Shown: one piece after another, positions 46,185 to 57,005 of the stretch
How positions within the stretch are numbered: position 1 is the stretch's first letter
How the letters are laid out: every line of letters starts with the position of its first letter
Origin: Cyathus striatus
Lineage: Eukaryota; Basidiomycota; Agaricomycetes; Agaricales; Nidulariaceae
Length of the DNA stretch: 64,000 nucleotides
Direction: 5' to 3'
Assembly: GCA_025738555.1 (NCBI GenBank)
Contig: JAOVFP010000006.1
Location: forward strand, 1,116,001 to 1,180,000
Made by a program: the position numbers and the translations under genes
Notes under the pieces: model-generated
Database searches by the model: none
Told to the model about the DNA's origin: nothing
What the model saw: only the letters and a program-made list of their open reading frames with translations

Positions 46185-47167
46185 AGAATAGTTATCGATG
46201 ATTTTTAATTTAAAAATACGCAGTACTGTGAAGCCCAGACCAGGCTATACTTTTAATTTGGAAAGTTAATAAACATAAAATGCACAGAAGAGGTCTTATG
46301 TGCTGGTGACTAACTTACGGAAGATGCCGTGAAACTAATACCAGATTTGCATCCAAGGAACAGCACAGAGCAATCCATCTTTCGCTCACTTCCCTCATCC
46401 GCGGCTGTGCCAAAACATCCCATCTCCCTCCCTCACAGAAAGAATTGCAGATAGTCAGCTATTCAGCTTTCTTCATTTTATACCATGGGTAGAAGCCACT
46501 ACGTAGTAGAAATACCTTCTAGTAAAGTTGTAGATTTGCAGACAGAGGCATCCAGATTGGCATGTCAATTGGGGTGCCTCACACACTTCCTCAGTGCAGC
46601 GGCAGAACTTCATTCATGCAGCCTCCTTTTACCATGCGATTTTTATCGCCACTCACGAAAGGTTTGTAGATACTTTGTAGTATATTTGTAGAACGGTATC
46701 TGACATTGCATTTTGTTACAGATCATTGTATTGATTGAGGTAAATGGTTTACAGTTGTTCACGCTTTCTTTTTGTTAATAGCGCCACTTACTTGAAACTG
46801 CATTAAGATTGCGCGGAAATGTCTTTCAGCCGCCAATATTCAGCCTTATTCATTTAGCTCATGCCCACTATCGCTTCTACCTTACAAGGAAGCATATACC
46901 AAGCTTTTGAATATGTTGCGGGATATGCAACATTGTATTGACCAATCTATCAAAGGTGATTTATATTTTACTAAGGCTCTGAGCTTGCTACCTACATTGT
47001 TATTAACTCTACGAACAGAAAGAGTTCAAAGACTCCTTGTTCCTCTCTCCACAGGTCTTCAGGTCTGTCGAAAGGGCGACTGTATCCCATTATTGCACCC
47101 TGCTACCTTAATGTCAACGCACAGAGAATGTAGTCATTCGCCACAAATACGGACGCCATTTCCGAAT
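46185..47167. other. Intergenic region without a supported gene
   Basis: Plus-strand frames occur (one at 46485-46691) but show no motif and no convincing splice chain. The region probably includes the promoter of the small gene starting at 47168. Confidence 0.35.
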
Positions 47168-47550
47168 ATGACACTGCCATCCTTCAACATGCCCCGTAAG
47201 TGAAATATATAGCACCACGTTGAAAACGTACCATACTTACCTCACGATTTCCAGCGCCTGATGCCTTCCCTCTTTCGCCGGAGAAAGGGAAAATACCACC
47301 GGTAAATAACCGCCATAAGCATACCCGGCTCTGGGATCCCGAAGAAATTCGTGAGTCGTCGCGCAAGAAGCGTCGTCGAGCTCCCAGCCCCAAGATGGAG
47401 TTGGAACAAGAGAATGTGGCGCCGCTTTCTTATCTATTGCGTCCTCTACCTCGCAAGTTTGGCATATTTTGTACTGGCAAGAACTCTATGCACAATACCA
47501 ATGAGAGGGTTGGTCGTGCCACTACAGTGCGGTCGTTAATAAAGGAGTGA
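47168..47550 (+). CDS. Small basic protein of unknown function
   Basis: A two-exon model: MTLPSFNMP, then an intron with donor gtaagt and acceptor atttccag, then PPDAFPLSPEKGKIPPVNNR, HKHTRLWDPEEIRESSRKKR, RRAPSPKMELEQ, SYLLRPLPRKFGIF and a stop at 47550. The protein is about 105 residues, Pro-rich and basic with a nuclear-localisation-like SSRKKRRRAPSP. The frame stays open further upstream, so the true start may be earlier. No family is recognised. Good splice signals and codon texture favour a real gene. Confidence 0.5.
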
Positions 47551-49113
47551 GAGATATACGCGGAAGTCGTCAACGAAATCACATGGATGCCACGACGTGG
47601 AATAATTGTAATAGTTATCACAACAAGTTATTCAGTAGTTCGTCTGTAGTGTACACTTATATTGCGGATCTGTAACAATACTTATATTCAGATATGAAAT
47701 CTTTGAATTTCTTGTTACTCCGCGTACTTAAACAATGCGCACAGCCTCTGTGAGGTTTGTTTTTATAATAACGCAACTCCACTACGTTTTAGTTCCGCTG
47801 TGATCAAATGATTAGTTGGGAAAGCCCTTTCTACTATCCCGTCTATATATATCTGAAACCGATTTTAGGTTTTGAGCTCAGTTCTTCACTGTACTTAACT
47901 ACCTGGACATAGCTCAAATACTCAGCCAACGCATCTAAACAGTGGGACCTAGTAAGATTGATGTGTGGCAGGAATATTCTTTTTGAAAGTATATAAATAC
48001 TTACAGGCCGTAGTTTCACCGCTAGTCATCTTACTACTCAAAATCAGTGTTATCAAAAAAGTTCGATGCACACCTACATCGCTAAGTGTAAAAATATAAT
48101 GTAGAGCTGTGCTTGTCTCTGACTCCGCTACAATGTAATTTGTGGCGTTATTACGGCAATCCTGGCATTGAAGTTGTTGTCATTAATCATGCTACAACAG
48201 AAATTCATTTTATTTTGTTGATTTAGCAATGGAACGCTGGAATGCACAATACATACGATCATTGTTATTCCAAATTCTAATGGTTCTTGCAGAATATAAC
48301 CGCACAATGAATTATGTAGCCTCAGTTAGCCTGATATATTCTCCTGACTTTTCTCCTAAAAATACGATGTTATAACTTTATTGGTGAATGGCAAATAAAG
48401 CGTTCAAAAATTACACTTTCAACTGACCTTGACATTCTTCAGCTTGTTACAAGGTGTGGTCGAGATACATAAAATATCAGTCGGAGTAAATTGAGAATAA
48501 GTACTTATATAGAAACAAAAAAATTCAGAATCGTGTTTACCTGACGTCTGCGTTTAGAATGCTTACCGAAGTTTGAGTGTAGTATTCGGTTGTTCATTGA
48601 TATATCAATGTGACATATCGATTGCTATATGTGGAGTAAGGAATTGAGCTATCACAGAAACTGGATGTTGGCACTGAATTTGTAGGTCTGTAAGCTGCTT
48701 TTGAAAAGTCCTTCTATTCTTTGATACAGATGGTGTTGCAAGCAGATAAATTGCTTTGTCCCGAGTCATTTGATAAAACGGATTCTAAGATCCATTTTGT
48801 ATTGACATCGTAGGAAGTAAATGTCACTAGAACAACACGTTCATATTAGCAAGAAAACTCGATAAAAAAATCTAGTCACCGCTACGGAGGCAGTCACTTG
48901 AAAGCTGCATATTGTATGGATATCGTTATGCGTACTACTAATGCCGGAGACACGACCAGTAAGGAAGGACTTTATAAGGATATCGTAAGATGCTACATCA
49001 TCTTGAAGACAAATTGTCGAGAACTAGTTACATAGTCAACCTTGTCGAACGCGAAGCAACTCCAAATCTTGACAATACTTGACATGATTAGTACACTTCA
49101 AAAAAGCGCAATA
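47551..49113. other. AT-rich intergenic stretch
   Basis: About 1.6 kb with no frame of note, no recognised RNA gene and no terminal repeats that I can see. The sequence is AT-rich throughout. Confidence 0.4.
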
Positions 49114-49562
49114 TTAATCCGTAAACATGCCTCCTCCTCTATCTTCCCTACCTTTCCCAGCCACGTTTACGGCATTATTAGCACATGTCCCTGCCATAAT
49201 GTGTTCCATTTCATCTTTCCACAAGTGGAACTTGGCCAACAACGTGGTTTGTGCTTCGGAATCACCTTGTGATTTTTCCTCCTGCTCAAGGATGTCGATA
49301 ACATCTCGTATAGAGTTGTCGAGCTTCTGAAGAGCACGTTCGATCATAAATGGATTGCCGGCATATTTCTCAAGGCCATTATGGGATGTTTGTGGAAGAC
49401 TACCTGCTTCTGGGTCAGTCTTTGGAAAGACCTAAACAAAGCAAATATAAGATAGGCAGTAAGCTACCCGGAAAACAGAATATATAGTACCTGTGCTGGG
49501 TTTTCTATGGTCGGTGATGGTGGAATTCCTGAGATGGTCTGTCCCGGAAATTTCGCTTTTTC
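49114..49562 (-). CDS. Small acidic/coiled-coil protein of unknown function (partial model)
   Basis: Two exons join in phase. The first reads KFPGQTISGIPPSPTIENPA and ends with Q before donor gtacta. The second starts VFPKTDPEAGSLPQTSHNGL and continues EKYAGNPFMIERALQKLDNS, IRDVIDILEQEEKSQGDSEA, KFHLWKDEMEHIMAG. The C-terminus is Gly-rich (KGREDRGGGMFTD). The middle is predicted helical. The upstream start was not found. The tract just upstream is repetitive, so this could be an intact small gene or a remnant. Confidence 0.45.
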
Positions 49563-49754
49563 TTAGAAAGAGGATTAGCATAAATATCGAGAGTATACCA
49601 TTCTTGAGATACCTTTTGCTAGAGACATTGAATTTGGGTATAAGATTACTATGTCACCGAGTACGTATTTATGTCTTCAGCTATCAAGGCCGTCATGATG
49701 ACGTATACAATTTAGCAAGTCAGTGTTTGGTAAACAAGATCAGACAGGTCTGTG

Positions 49755-49813
49755 CTGTACAGTACTTATTGAAGATTGAAGTAGTGAACTACTTACTTAC
49801 TGTACAGTACTTA
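49755..49813. repeat. Direct and inverted short repeats around GTACAGTACTTA
   Basis: CTGTACAGTACTTA occurs at 49755-49768 and again at 49800-49813. Between them lies an inverted repeat (AAGTAGT-ga-ACTACTT), and CAGAC-agg-TCTG precedes. Such nested short repeats suggest the edge of a small mobile element or a cruciform-forming tract upstream of the eIF2-gamma gene. Confidence 0.45.
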
Positions 49814-50240
49814 CTTCTGACTTACTTAGTCTGACTAATTGGGTTGTGACATGACTGTAGCACTTTCCTGAGTTTCCAGTTGATTTCAGTAGCTCAAGCC
49901 TCACAACAGCATAAGTAATAGGAGCGATAACAAAGGGGAAAGAACATACAGTACTTGACTTCAACTTCAGTAGATGTACTAGTTTCTTCTTCTTGAGGGT
50001 GGACAACGATAGTCAATCCAAGCATGAAAAGTGCTCAAGCCAGTACTTCTAGATAGTGGTTCACTGGTTCTTCCGTGTGCAAGTCAGAGTGAATCGAGTC
50101 AAGTCAATCATTAGGCCACGTGAAAATTAAAACTCAGCCAGTCAAGCGAATTTTGGGCAAGAGGGCTGTCGGAGGGCGGTACAACTTTGTCCAAGTCGCC
50201 TTTATCCTCTAAAACCTTCCTACTCTCGCCGCATAGCAAG

Positions 50241-51996
50241 ATGCCAGGAGACGAAACACTTCAAAAACGCGAGGAAGAATCTGACTCTGAGGAGGAGGAC
50301 GTCGATGAGCTGGAGAACGTCCCCAACGTCGATATAGACGTCACGAAATTGACACCTTTATCTCCCGAAGTCATCTCAAAACAAGTGAGTCGTAAAAAGT
50401 ATACTTTTGGTGCTTATCTAACAGCGTTATGTAGGCAACTATCAATTTGGGTGAGCAAAGATGCGCCTAGTATCTTCGACCGAGAAGGACTGATCGACTT
50501 GCGATGGCAGGTACCATTGGTCATGTAGCCCACGGAAAATCAACAGTGGTGAAGGCGATATCTGGAGTCATGACTGTCCGTTTCAAGAATGAACTTGTTA
50601 GGAATATTACTATTAAGCTTGGTTATGCCAATGCCAAAGTGCGCAGACATCATTTCCTCGCATTTTTATCGGTTATCTAATCAGACCATGCCCTAGATCT
50701 ACAAATGCGAAAACGAAGCTTGCCCACGTCCTGGATGCTACCGCTCGTACCGCTCTGACAAAGAGGATCACCCACCGTGTGAGAGGCCAGGATGTGGACA
50801 CAAAATGAAACTCGTCCGCCATGTGTCTTTCGTCGATTGTCCAGGACACGACATTCTCATGGCTACTATGCTTAACGGTGCCGCGGTCATGGACGCCGCG
50901 CTACTTCTCATTGCAGGTAACGAAACCTGTCCTCAGCCACAAACATCTGAACATTTGGCTGCTGTTGAAATTATGAAGTTGGAGAACATCATCATTCTTC
51001 AGAACAAGGTCGATTTGATCAAGGAAGCGCAGGCGCTCGAACACCAGAAGAGTATATCTGCTTTTGTGAAGGGTGTGTATTTTTTTTACCCCTTCACTTA
51101 TCTACCACCTTACACTCGTCCGTAGGTACCGTCGCAGAATCGTCTCCTATCGTCCCCATATCCGCCCAGCTTCGATACAATATCGACGCCGTCAATGAAT
51201 ACATCGTCAAGCGCATCCCCATCCCCGTCCGAGACTTCACATCCGACCCTCGACTTATTGTTATCCGTTCCTTCGACGTCAACAAGCCTGGTGCCGAAGT
51301 AGACGAACTCAAAGGTGGTGTTGCTGGAGGTTCCATTCTCACCGGCGTCCTCCGTCTAGGACAGGAAGTCGAGATCCGTCCCGGTATCGTGACAAAGGAC
51401 AGTCAAGGACGGAATAAATGCCAGCCGATCTTCAGTAGAATCATGTCTCTCCATGCAGAGAATAACTTGTTGTCGTTTGCCGTGCCAGGCGGTCTGATTG
51501 GTGTTGGAACGAGGATTGACCCTACACTCTGCAGAGCTGATCGCTTGGTTGGCCAGGTGCTTGGTGAGGTTGGAAAGTTGCCTAAGATTTATACTGGTTT
51601 GTATCTTCTCTTTTACTTCTGTCACTTTATAATTTATTTTCGTAGAACTCGAAATCAATCTCTTCCTCCTGCGTCGTCTCCTCGGTGTCAAGACCGACGA
51701 CAAGAAACAAACAAAGGTTTCAAAATTGGTTAAGAACGAGCTTTTACTCATCAACATTGGGTCTACTTCCACTGGTGGTCGTGTGCTCAGTGTCAAAGCT
51801 GACTTAGCGAAGATCCAGCTCACCTCTCCCGCATGTACGGAGGTTGGCGAGAAGGTCGCCTTGTCACGTCGTATCGAGAAGCACTGGCGGCTTGTTGGTG
51901 AGTACCTGTTAGTTTCTTATAAGAGAAGGTGTGCTGATGTGTCGTGTATTAGGATGGGGGAGTGTTCAGCGCGGTACAGTGTTAGAAGTAGACTAA
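50241..51996 (+). CDS. GCD11: Translation initiation factor eIF2 gamma subunit
   Basis: GTPase core of eIF2, which carries Met-tRNAi to the 40S ribosome. The start is [13 protein letters not shown] with an acidic N-terminus. Short exons join ISKQ to ATINLG and then [19 protein letters not shown] (P-loop). The eIF2-gamma zinc-ribbon-like insert is [17 protein letters not shown] with [12 protein letters not shown]3 is [19 protein letters not shown]4 QNKVDLIKE, and [20 protein letters not shown] follows. Domain II contains [20 protein letters not shown], and domain [21 protein letters not shown] onward. The C-terminus is [13 protein letters not shown], spliced in frame after HWRLVG. The gene looks complete. 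CACGTG lies at 50117-50122, 119 bp upstream. Confidence 0.96.
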
Positions 51997-52193
51997 TGTA
52001 TATTTTTCAAGTTGTACTATCTTCTATATCCACTTTTCGAGGTCGATGCATTGTTCTGTATCACGCAATACTTATCATGTTGGGACACTTGCTCTGATCG
52101 CTTGAAGAAAATCAGAAATGCAGCAAGAGCGATAGCAAATGAGAATAGTGGGTAGTAAGTATGCGAGGTATTAATATACGATAAGACAACAGC

Positions 52194-54000
52194 CTAAGAA
52201 GTGGTAGCAGTAGTAGAAGGTACTGAAGGACTAGGGAAACTGGGTACCAAATCTAACTCCTTAATATCAACCCCCCAAAAGTCCCTGTTCTTCACTTTTC
52301 TCGACTCCAGTTCACGTTTTGCAAGGTAAAGATGAATTAGCTGAATGCAATCCTTTGCCTAATTCTCACGTTAGCCACATAACAATCGCCCGTAATAAAA
52401 TTGATGCGTACAACAAAGAAAAGCCCCAATCCCACGGAATTCCTCCACCACACAGGATCTACTTCAGTCCATACTCTACTCCCATTCCAAAATGCATACC
52501 CAGCAAGCCGAAGACCTTCCCCCAAGCTCCTTAGCACTCCCATCTTCTCCCACTCCTTGTTTGGTATCGGCGCAGACAGTATCTGCGAAAGAAGGGATCC
52601 TGTCGCTGCGTGAGGGCGAATCCCGAGGAAACGGCGGAGCAGGTGCGAATGCTTCGCAAGGCGGAAGAGGAGCGAACCCATAAAGGATGATACAGTGGGG
52701 AGAATCAGTGCCCCACCGATTCGCCGCCCCAAGGAGGCAGCGTCAGCTTGTATGAGTTGTTGTGCCGCTGCAACAGCTACGACGTTAGGGTCCTGATTCT
52801 CCACTTGCATTGCAGCTGCAATATCTTCCCCTTCTCCTCCAGCTCCTTGAGCTTCGTCCTCTGCGTCCTCTTGCCCTTCGTCAACGGCACGTATGCGAAT
52901 TTGGAAGAACCCTTCATTGAATTGGAGGCCTCTTCCACCACCGCCACCGCCTTCTGCGTTGTTCCCATTTCCATTCGCAGCTCCGCCATCTGCTCTACGT
53001 GCACGGCGCAACCCTATACCGCGCATTCTCGACCCAAGTAACCACAACGCGAACCTATCCATCGCAATGCAGTACGCCAACCGCACAGCAGGAACGACGA
53101 AAAAGGTGAATATCAGTGGACTGGGTGGCCAATGCCGCGCAGAGGTTAATGACTGGCCACTGAATGCTGCCTTCGATGGCCATATGGCAGGTAACAGTGT
53201 GCTGGCGGAGGGAAAGATAAGGTACGGGATAACTGATGGAGCGAGGGGAGACGATGATTGGAAGCGGGATACCACGAGTGAGATTGGGATTAAGGGAAGA
53301 TTAAGGAAGGCTGCCCATGGCCAATTGGATGGGTTGTCTGTGAGTATAACGTCGAACATCCTAGAGGGAGCTATGAGAAGGTAATTCTGAACATAGATAT
53401 ATAAAAATTCGCACTCGTTCCCGATAAACTGGTTAACTGCCCAGGCCCCATAACTTGTGCATAGTATATATACACCTACACCTATGTCAGCTCAGAATAA
53501 AAGTGATTCTGTTCTGAGAATTACCTAGCACCTCAACGCAGATAACGCCCATGACTCCAACGGCAGTCACAAACCTGCCTACTCTTTGTAATCCTCTATT
53601 CCCCAAATTCAACCCTCGGAGCAGGGGACTGTCTCGGCTGACGATCTCATATTTCGCGCCACATTGCGGGCACTTCATCCCTCTATTAGGACGCTGGTTA
53701 GCTTGCGAGGTTTGTATCCATTTGAGAAGACAAGCTTCATGTGCAACGAGAGTGCATTGGCATGGGTGTGTCCATGCGCGCGGAGGAGATTCTGGTTCTG
53801 AAAATGTAAAGCAGCTCAAGCCTCAGAGGCGAGTGTAAGTGCATTCCGGGGATAAACAAACCAGCATCATATTGTTCTTCTTCTCTGCAGATGTAACAGA
53901 GCTTTACCTACGGCACAGTAGTTAGCACCCTCCGGCGTTGAGCTTGATTTATCCTCACTCGCAAATCATTGACGGTAGGAACTCGGATTGCCTCCGGCAT
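52194..54000 (-). CDS. RING-CH (MARCH) E3 ubiquitin ligase, MARCH5/MITOL-like
   Basis: Membrane E3 ligase; MARCH5 acts at the mitochondrial outer membrane. Exon 1 is MPEAIRVPTVNDLR. A 51-nt intron (donor gtgagg, branch ctaac) joins VKLCYICREEEQYDA, and the next exon gives EPESPPRAWTHPCQCTLVAH, EACLLKWIQTSQ and MKCPQCGAKYEI. This is a full C4HC3 RING-CH (CYIC, CQC, AHEAC, CPQC). A first hydrophobic helix follows (GRFVTAVGVMGVICVEVLG), then further membrane segments (WAAFLNLPLIPISLVV, WPPSPLIFTFFVVPAVRLAY). After them comes a Gly/Asp/Glu-rich loop and a final pair of helices (ILPTVSSFMGSLLFRLA, RNSVGLGLFFV). The last exon begins AKDCIQLIHLYLAKRELESR and ends TTATTS (52194). The domain layout matches MARCH5-type proteins. 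Confidence 0.9.
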
Positions 54001-54326
54001 CGTGCAGAAGAGATGCTGAGAGGTATTAGAGAAAGAAAGTTAGTCAGATCAACGAGCGACGAAACGAGGAAAGTGTCAGGATGAATTTCGGTTTTAGTGG
54101 CGTTAAGAAAATGTAAGCTCTGAAAAGTCATTGGTACAGTAAGTATACTACTACTACTTATAATACTCGGACATGCTACTTTGCATTATTTTTAACTGCA
54201 CGTTAAAATCCATAAACAGTTATTTAACACATGACAAATTTTATGAAATGCTCGGCTCCAATGGCAAGAGGTGAATGAGTTTCATACTGACTTGCCTTCA
54301 AAGCATAGCATACTGCAAGAAAATAA

Positions 54327-55888
54327 TCATATTCCAGCACCTGACATTGCTGATTGTGCATTCTCCCTCGCGGCCATTTTTGCAGACATTGCCTCGATCC
54401 AGAGCAATTCTGCAGGATCTTCATCATCTGGATCGTAAAATAATTCTCTGTTTGTTTCTGCACTTCCAATTGATGAAGAGTCGTCTGAGGGGTTATTCGG
54501 TGTATCAGACGGTACATGATGATCCTCCCCATTTGGACCCTCAACGTCAACAATCACAGCCAAACCTCCAAATAGTTCTTGGATGGCATCTGAGTCCCCA
54601 AAAACAGCTTCAACATCTTCTTTCTTTCCAAACAAAGGAAATCTACGTTCACCATTTTCTCCTATGCTCTTGAATAATGGATACTGAATTGGTCTTATCT
54701 CAGACCCTTCCAACTCCATTTGTCTCTGTCTCTCCAGAGCACCTGAAAAAACGTACAATTTTGATGCAAGAGCATGAATCGCCATGTGGTTATGACTTGG
54801 AACCGGTAAATTGTGTGAATTATTTGGTTTAAAAGTGATGATTTCCTTAAAATAAAAGGGCATATAAAAACTGGGCTCACAGCACACCTTGAAGTTGTAG
54901 GTGTGTGGCCCATCCTAGCACCAATACCAGGCTATAGGTCAGTTCCATTTCAATGCGATTTAAAACAACTCAATGTACAGTGGGTTCCAACCACAACTCC
55001 AGATTTTCAAATAGGGAAGATACTTCTTCCTGCAAGGTCAAAACATTCTCCAAACGATGCATATTGGGCCCTTCGAGATGTTTCCATAAACCTTCAAAGC
55101 CAAAGTTGTTCATTATTCTCCCGAAACTAGAAGTTCTCTGAAGTCAAAACTTTAAATTAGCTGCTATCTCTAAATTTTCAATGTATGAACACTCACACCC
55201 TCTTCGGCCTCCACTTTTGGATTGATGAAATGAAAACAACGGGTATGCACCGCGCCATTATTTGGATAATCTGGTTCTGACCCGTGAATTATGAAGTCAG
55301 TGTTATAATCCGAACATTGCGTAATGGGGTATTGGAACTCCTCTCGGACAAGAGCCTACGTGAGTCTTGAGTAGCTGGCTGAAATACACACCCAGTGGAG
55401 ACACTTACCATTTTTTTTGGCTTGTGTGTACGTTATATGCGCCCCTTTATTTTTCTTTATAAACTTTTGCTCTAGTTTGTCACGAGACATAAATTTTGTA
55501 GATTTAAGATAATCCTGTGGGGTTTGGTACCCGCTTCCGTTATCCCGTTTTACTATTCAATGTTGCTATGTTAGATATTCCAGAATCTCAAGAAAAGGAA
55601 TATACAGGCGAGAACGAAGTTGCTGAAGTAGTATTCTCCGAGCTTAAAAATATCTTCATCACTATGGCACCTGTTTACTTCATCAGCAACGAATCGTTGA
55701 GCCTGTTCAGAGGGCACATAATGCAGGAGGTATTTGATGGTTTTTAAGTGGATAGCGTTATCACTGCTGCCCGAGACAGAGTTCTCTCTCAAGACGATAG
55801 ATCTGTATGCCATTTTAACAGCATCATGAGAATTAGAAAACACGTCCGGAAGAGCGTCGAGTGTAGTTTGAGGCGGAGCTGTCGACAT
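54327..55888 (-). CDS. Fungal HNH-endonuclease-like protein with degenerate core
   Basis: Recognisable by overall pattern as one of the Agaricomycete proteins annotated with HNH nuclease domains. The N-terminal helix region is IHLKTIKYLLHYVPSEQAQR, FVADEVNRCHSDEDIFKLGE. The central part contains ALVREEFQYPITQCSDYNTD and GAVHTRCFHFINPKVEAEEG. Then come GLWKHLEGPNMHRLENVLTL and FENLELWLEPTDGPHTYNFK, VCCEPSFYMPFYFKEI, NLPVPSHNHMAIHALASKL. Intron joins at about 54900-54970 are in phase. In intact relatives the core has a Cys pair and an AHI-like motif; here EFQYPITQC and TRCFHFINP replace them, so catalysis is doubtful. The C-terminus is acidic (DPDDEDPAELLWIEAMSA). Function unknown. Confidence 0.7.
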
Positions 55889-57005
55889 GAATTAATAGTA
55901 TGATAGGCGAGCTCACTGCACGCCTCAATCACGTTTCTTCCGTTCCTTTATTTTAAACCAAAAGCCTCGGATGATCAAGAATCAAGACACCCTTCGCGGT
56001 TGATTCGGACGCGTGGTTGAGGATACAATATGTCAGTTCACAATGTAATACGTCACGCGTCAAGATGAGTGTTGGATCCAGGAATCCAGGATGAGTGGCG
56101 CGGAAATTATAACGTTTACGGAATGCTCCGGCTTAGCAAGCAAAGAAATATCGTGGGAATTTAACAACTCTGTTCCTACGACGTACTTCAGCATAGTACG
56201 TGCTGGCCTACGCGAATGTAACTCAGCAGTCTGGACTTGCGTCGAGAGATATGATGCATGTGCATGATGTACCATCCAAACAACTACGAGCGTATGGCCA
56301 TTCTCAACAATCCCGAACATTCAATATTTAATATTCAATGTCCGCGTCCTACCCTGAGCGAGACACCACAGCGGCCGTTATCCTAACATGCATCTCTACC
56401 GCCTACAGGAGATGCCTATGACTTTCCGAGTATCTGTGCTCTCTTTGAAGAAGAGATTATTGTTTTATTTGCGCCCTGCGCTCTTTACCACCGTCGTGCG
56501 TGGAGTGGGGTGCGAATGAACCTGTTCTGGGAATTTCCAGGCCTGCCATCTTGTCTTTAGCTATTCCAATGCCGCGGAACCTTGCACTTTTGGACTAAGC
56601 TTGCTCCAACTCATGCTTGGGCTTTCGGTATTCTTAATTCCCTTGGAATATATCACCTTGACACGACTTTGATCAAGAGCCACAGTATGGATGGTTTGTG
56701 CACTACTTAATCTCAAGGATAGAATATCAGAAATGTTCTCGTGGACTCTCGCTTCTAGTGTCCGTCAGCGCAGTGTTACTAAAAGTGAAGGAAAGCTTGA
56801 AGTATGAAGATTGGGACAGGATTAGGATACCAAGTACTTCCTTGACGGCATTTTACATGTTTTTATTTTATGAATTGTAGCTATATTCCCTCGTGTATCC
56901 TTAAAGTATTGTTCATTACGCCCGCCACCAGAGTCTAACAACCGCGTCTAAATCAAATTATCAAGCATCTAACGTTCCATCCATTATCTACACTAAATCA
57001 TACTT
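55889..57005. other. Intergenic region
   Basis: About 1.1 kb between minus-strand genes. It includes two ACGCGT sequences (near 56010 and 56055) and a small direct repeat (gatccagga atccagga) near 56080. No gene is supported. Confidence 0.4.

Noticed and set aside
53910..53980. A 21-nt mini-intron (gtgctaactactgtgccgtag) in the MARCH5-like gene
   Set aside because: The same acceptor pairs better with the upstream donor gtgagg, giving a normal 51-nt intron in phase with a ctaac branch site. No exotic intron is needed.
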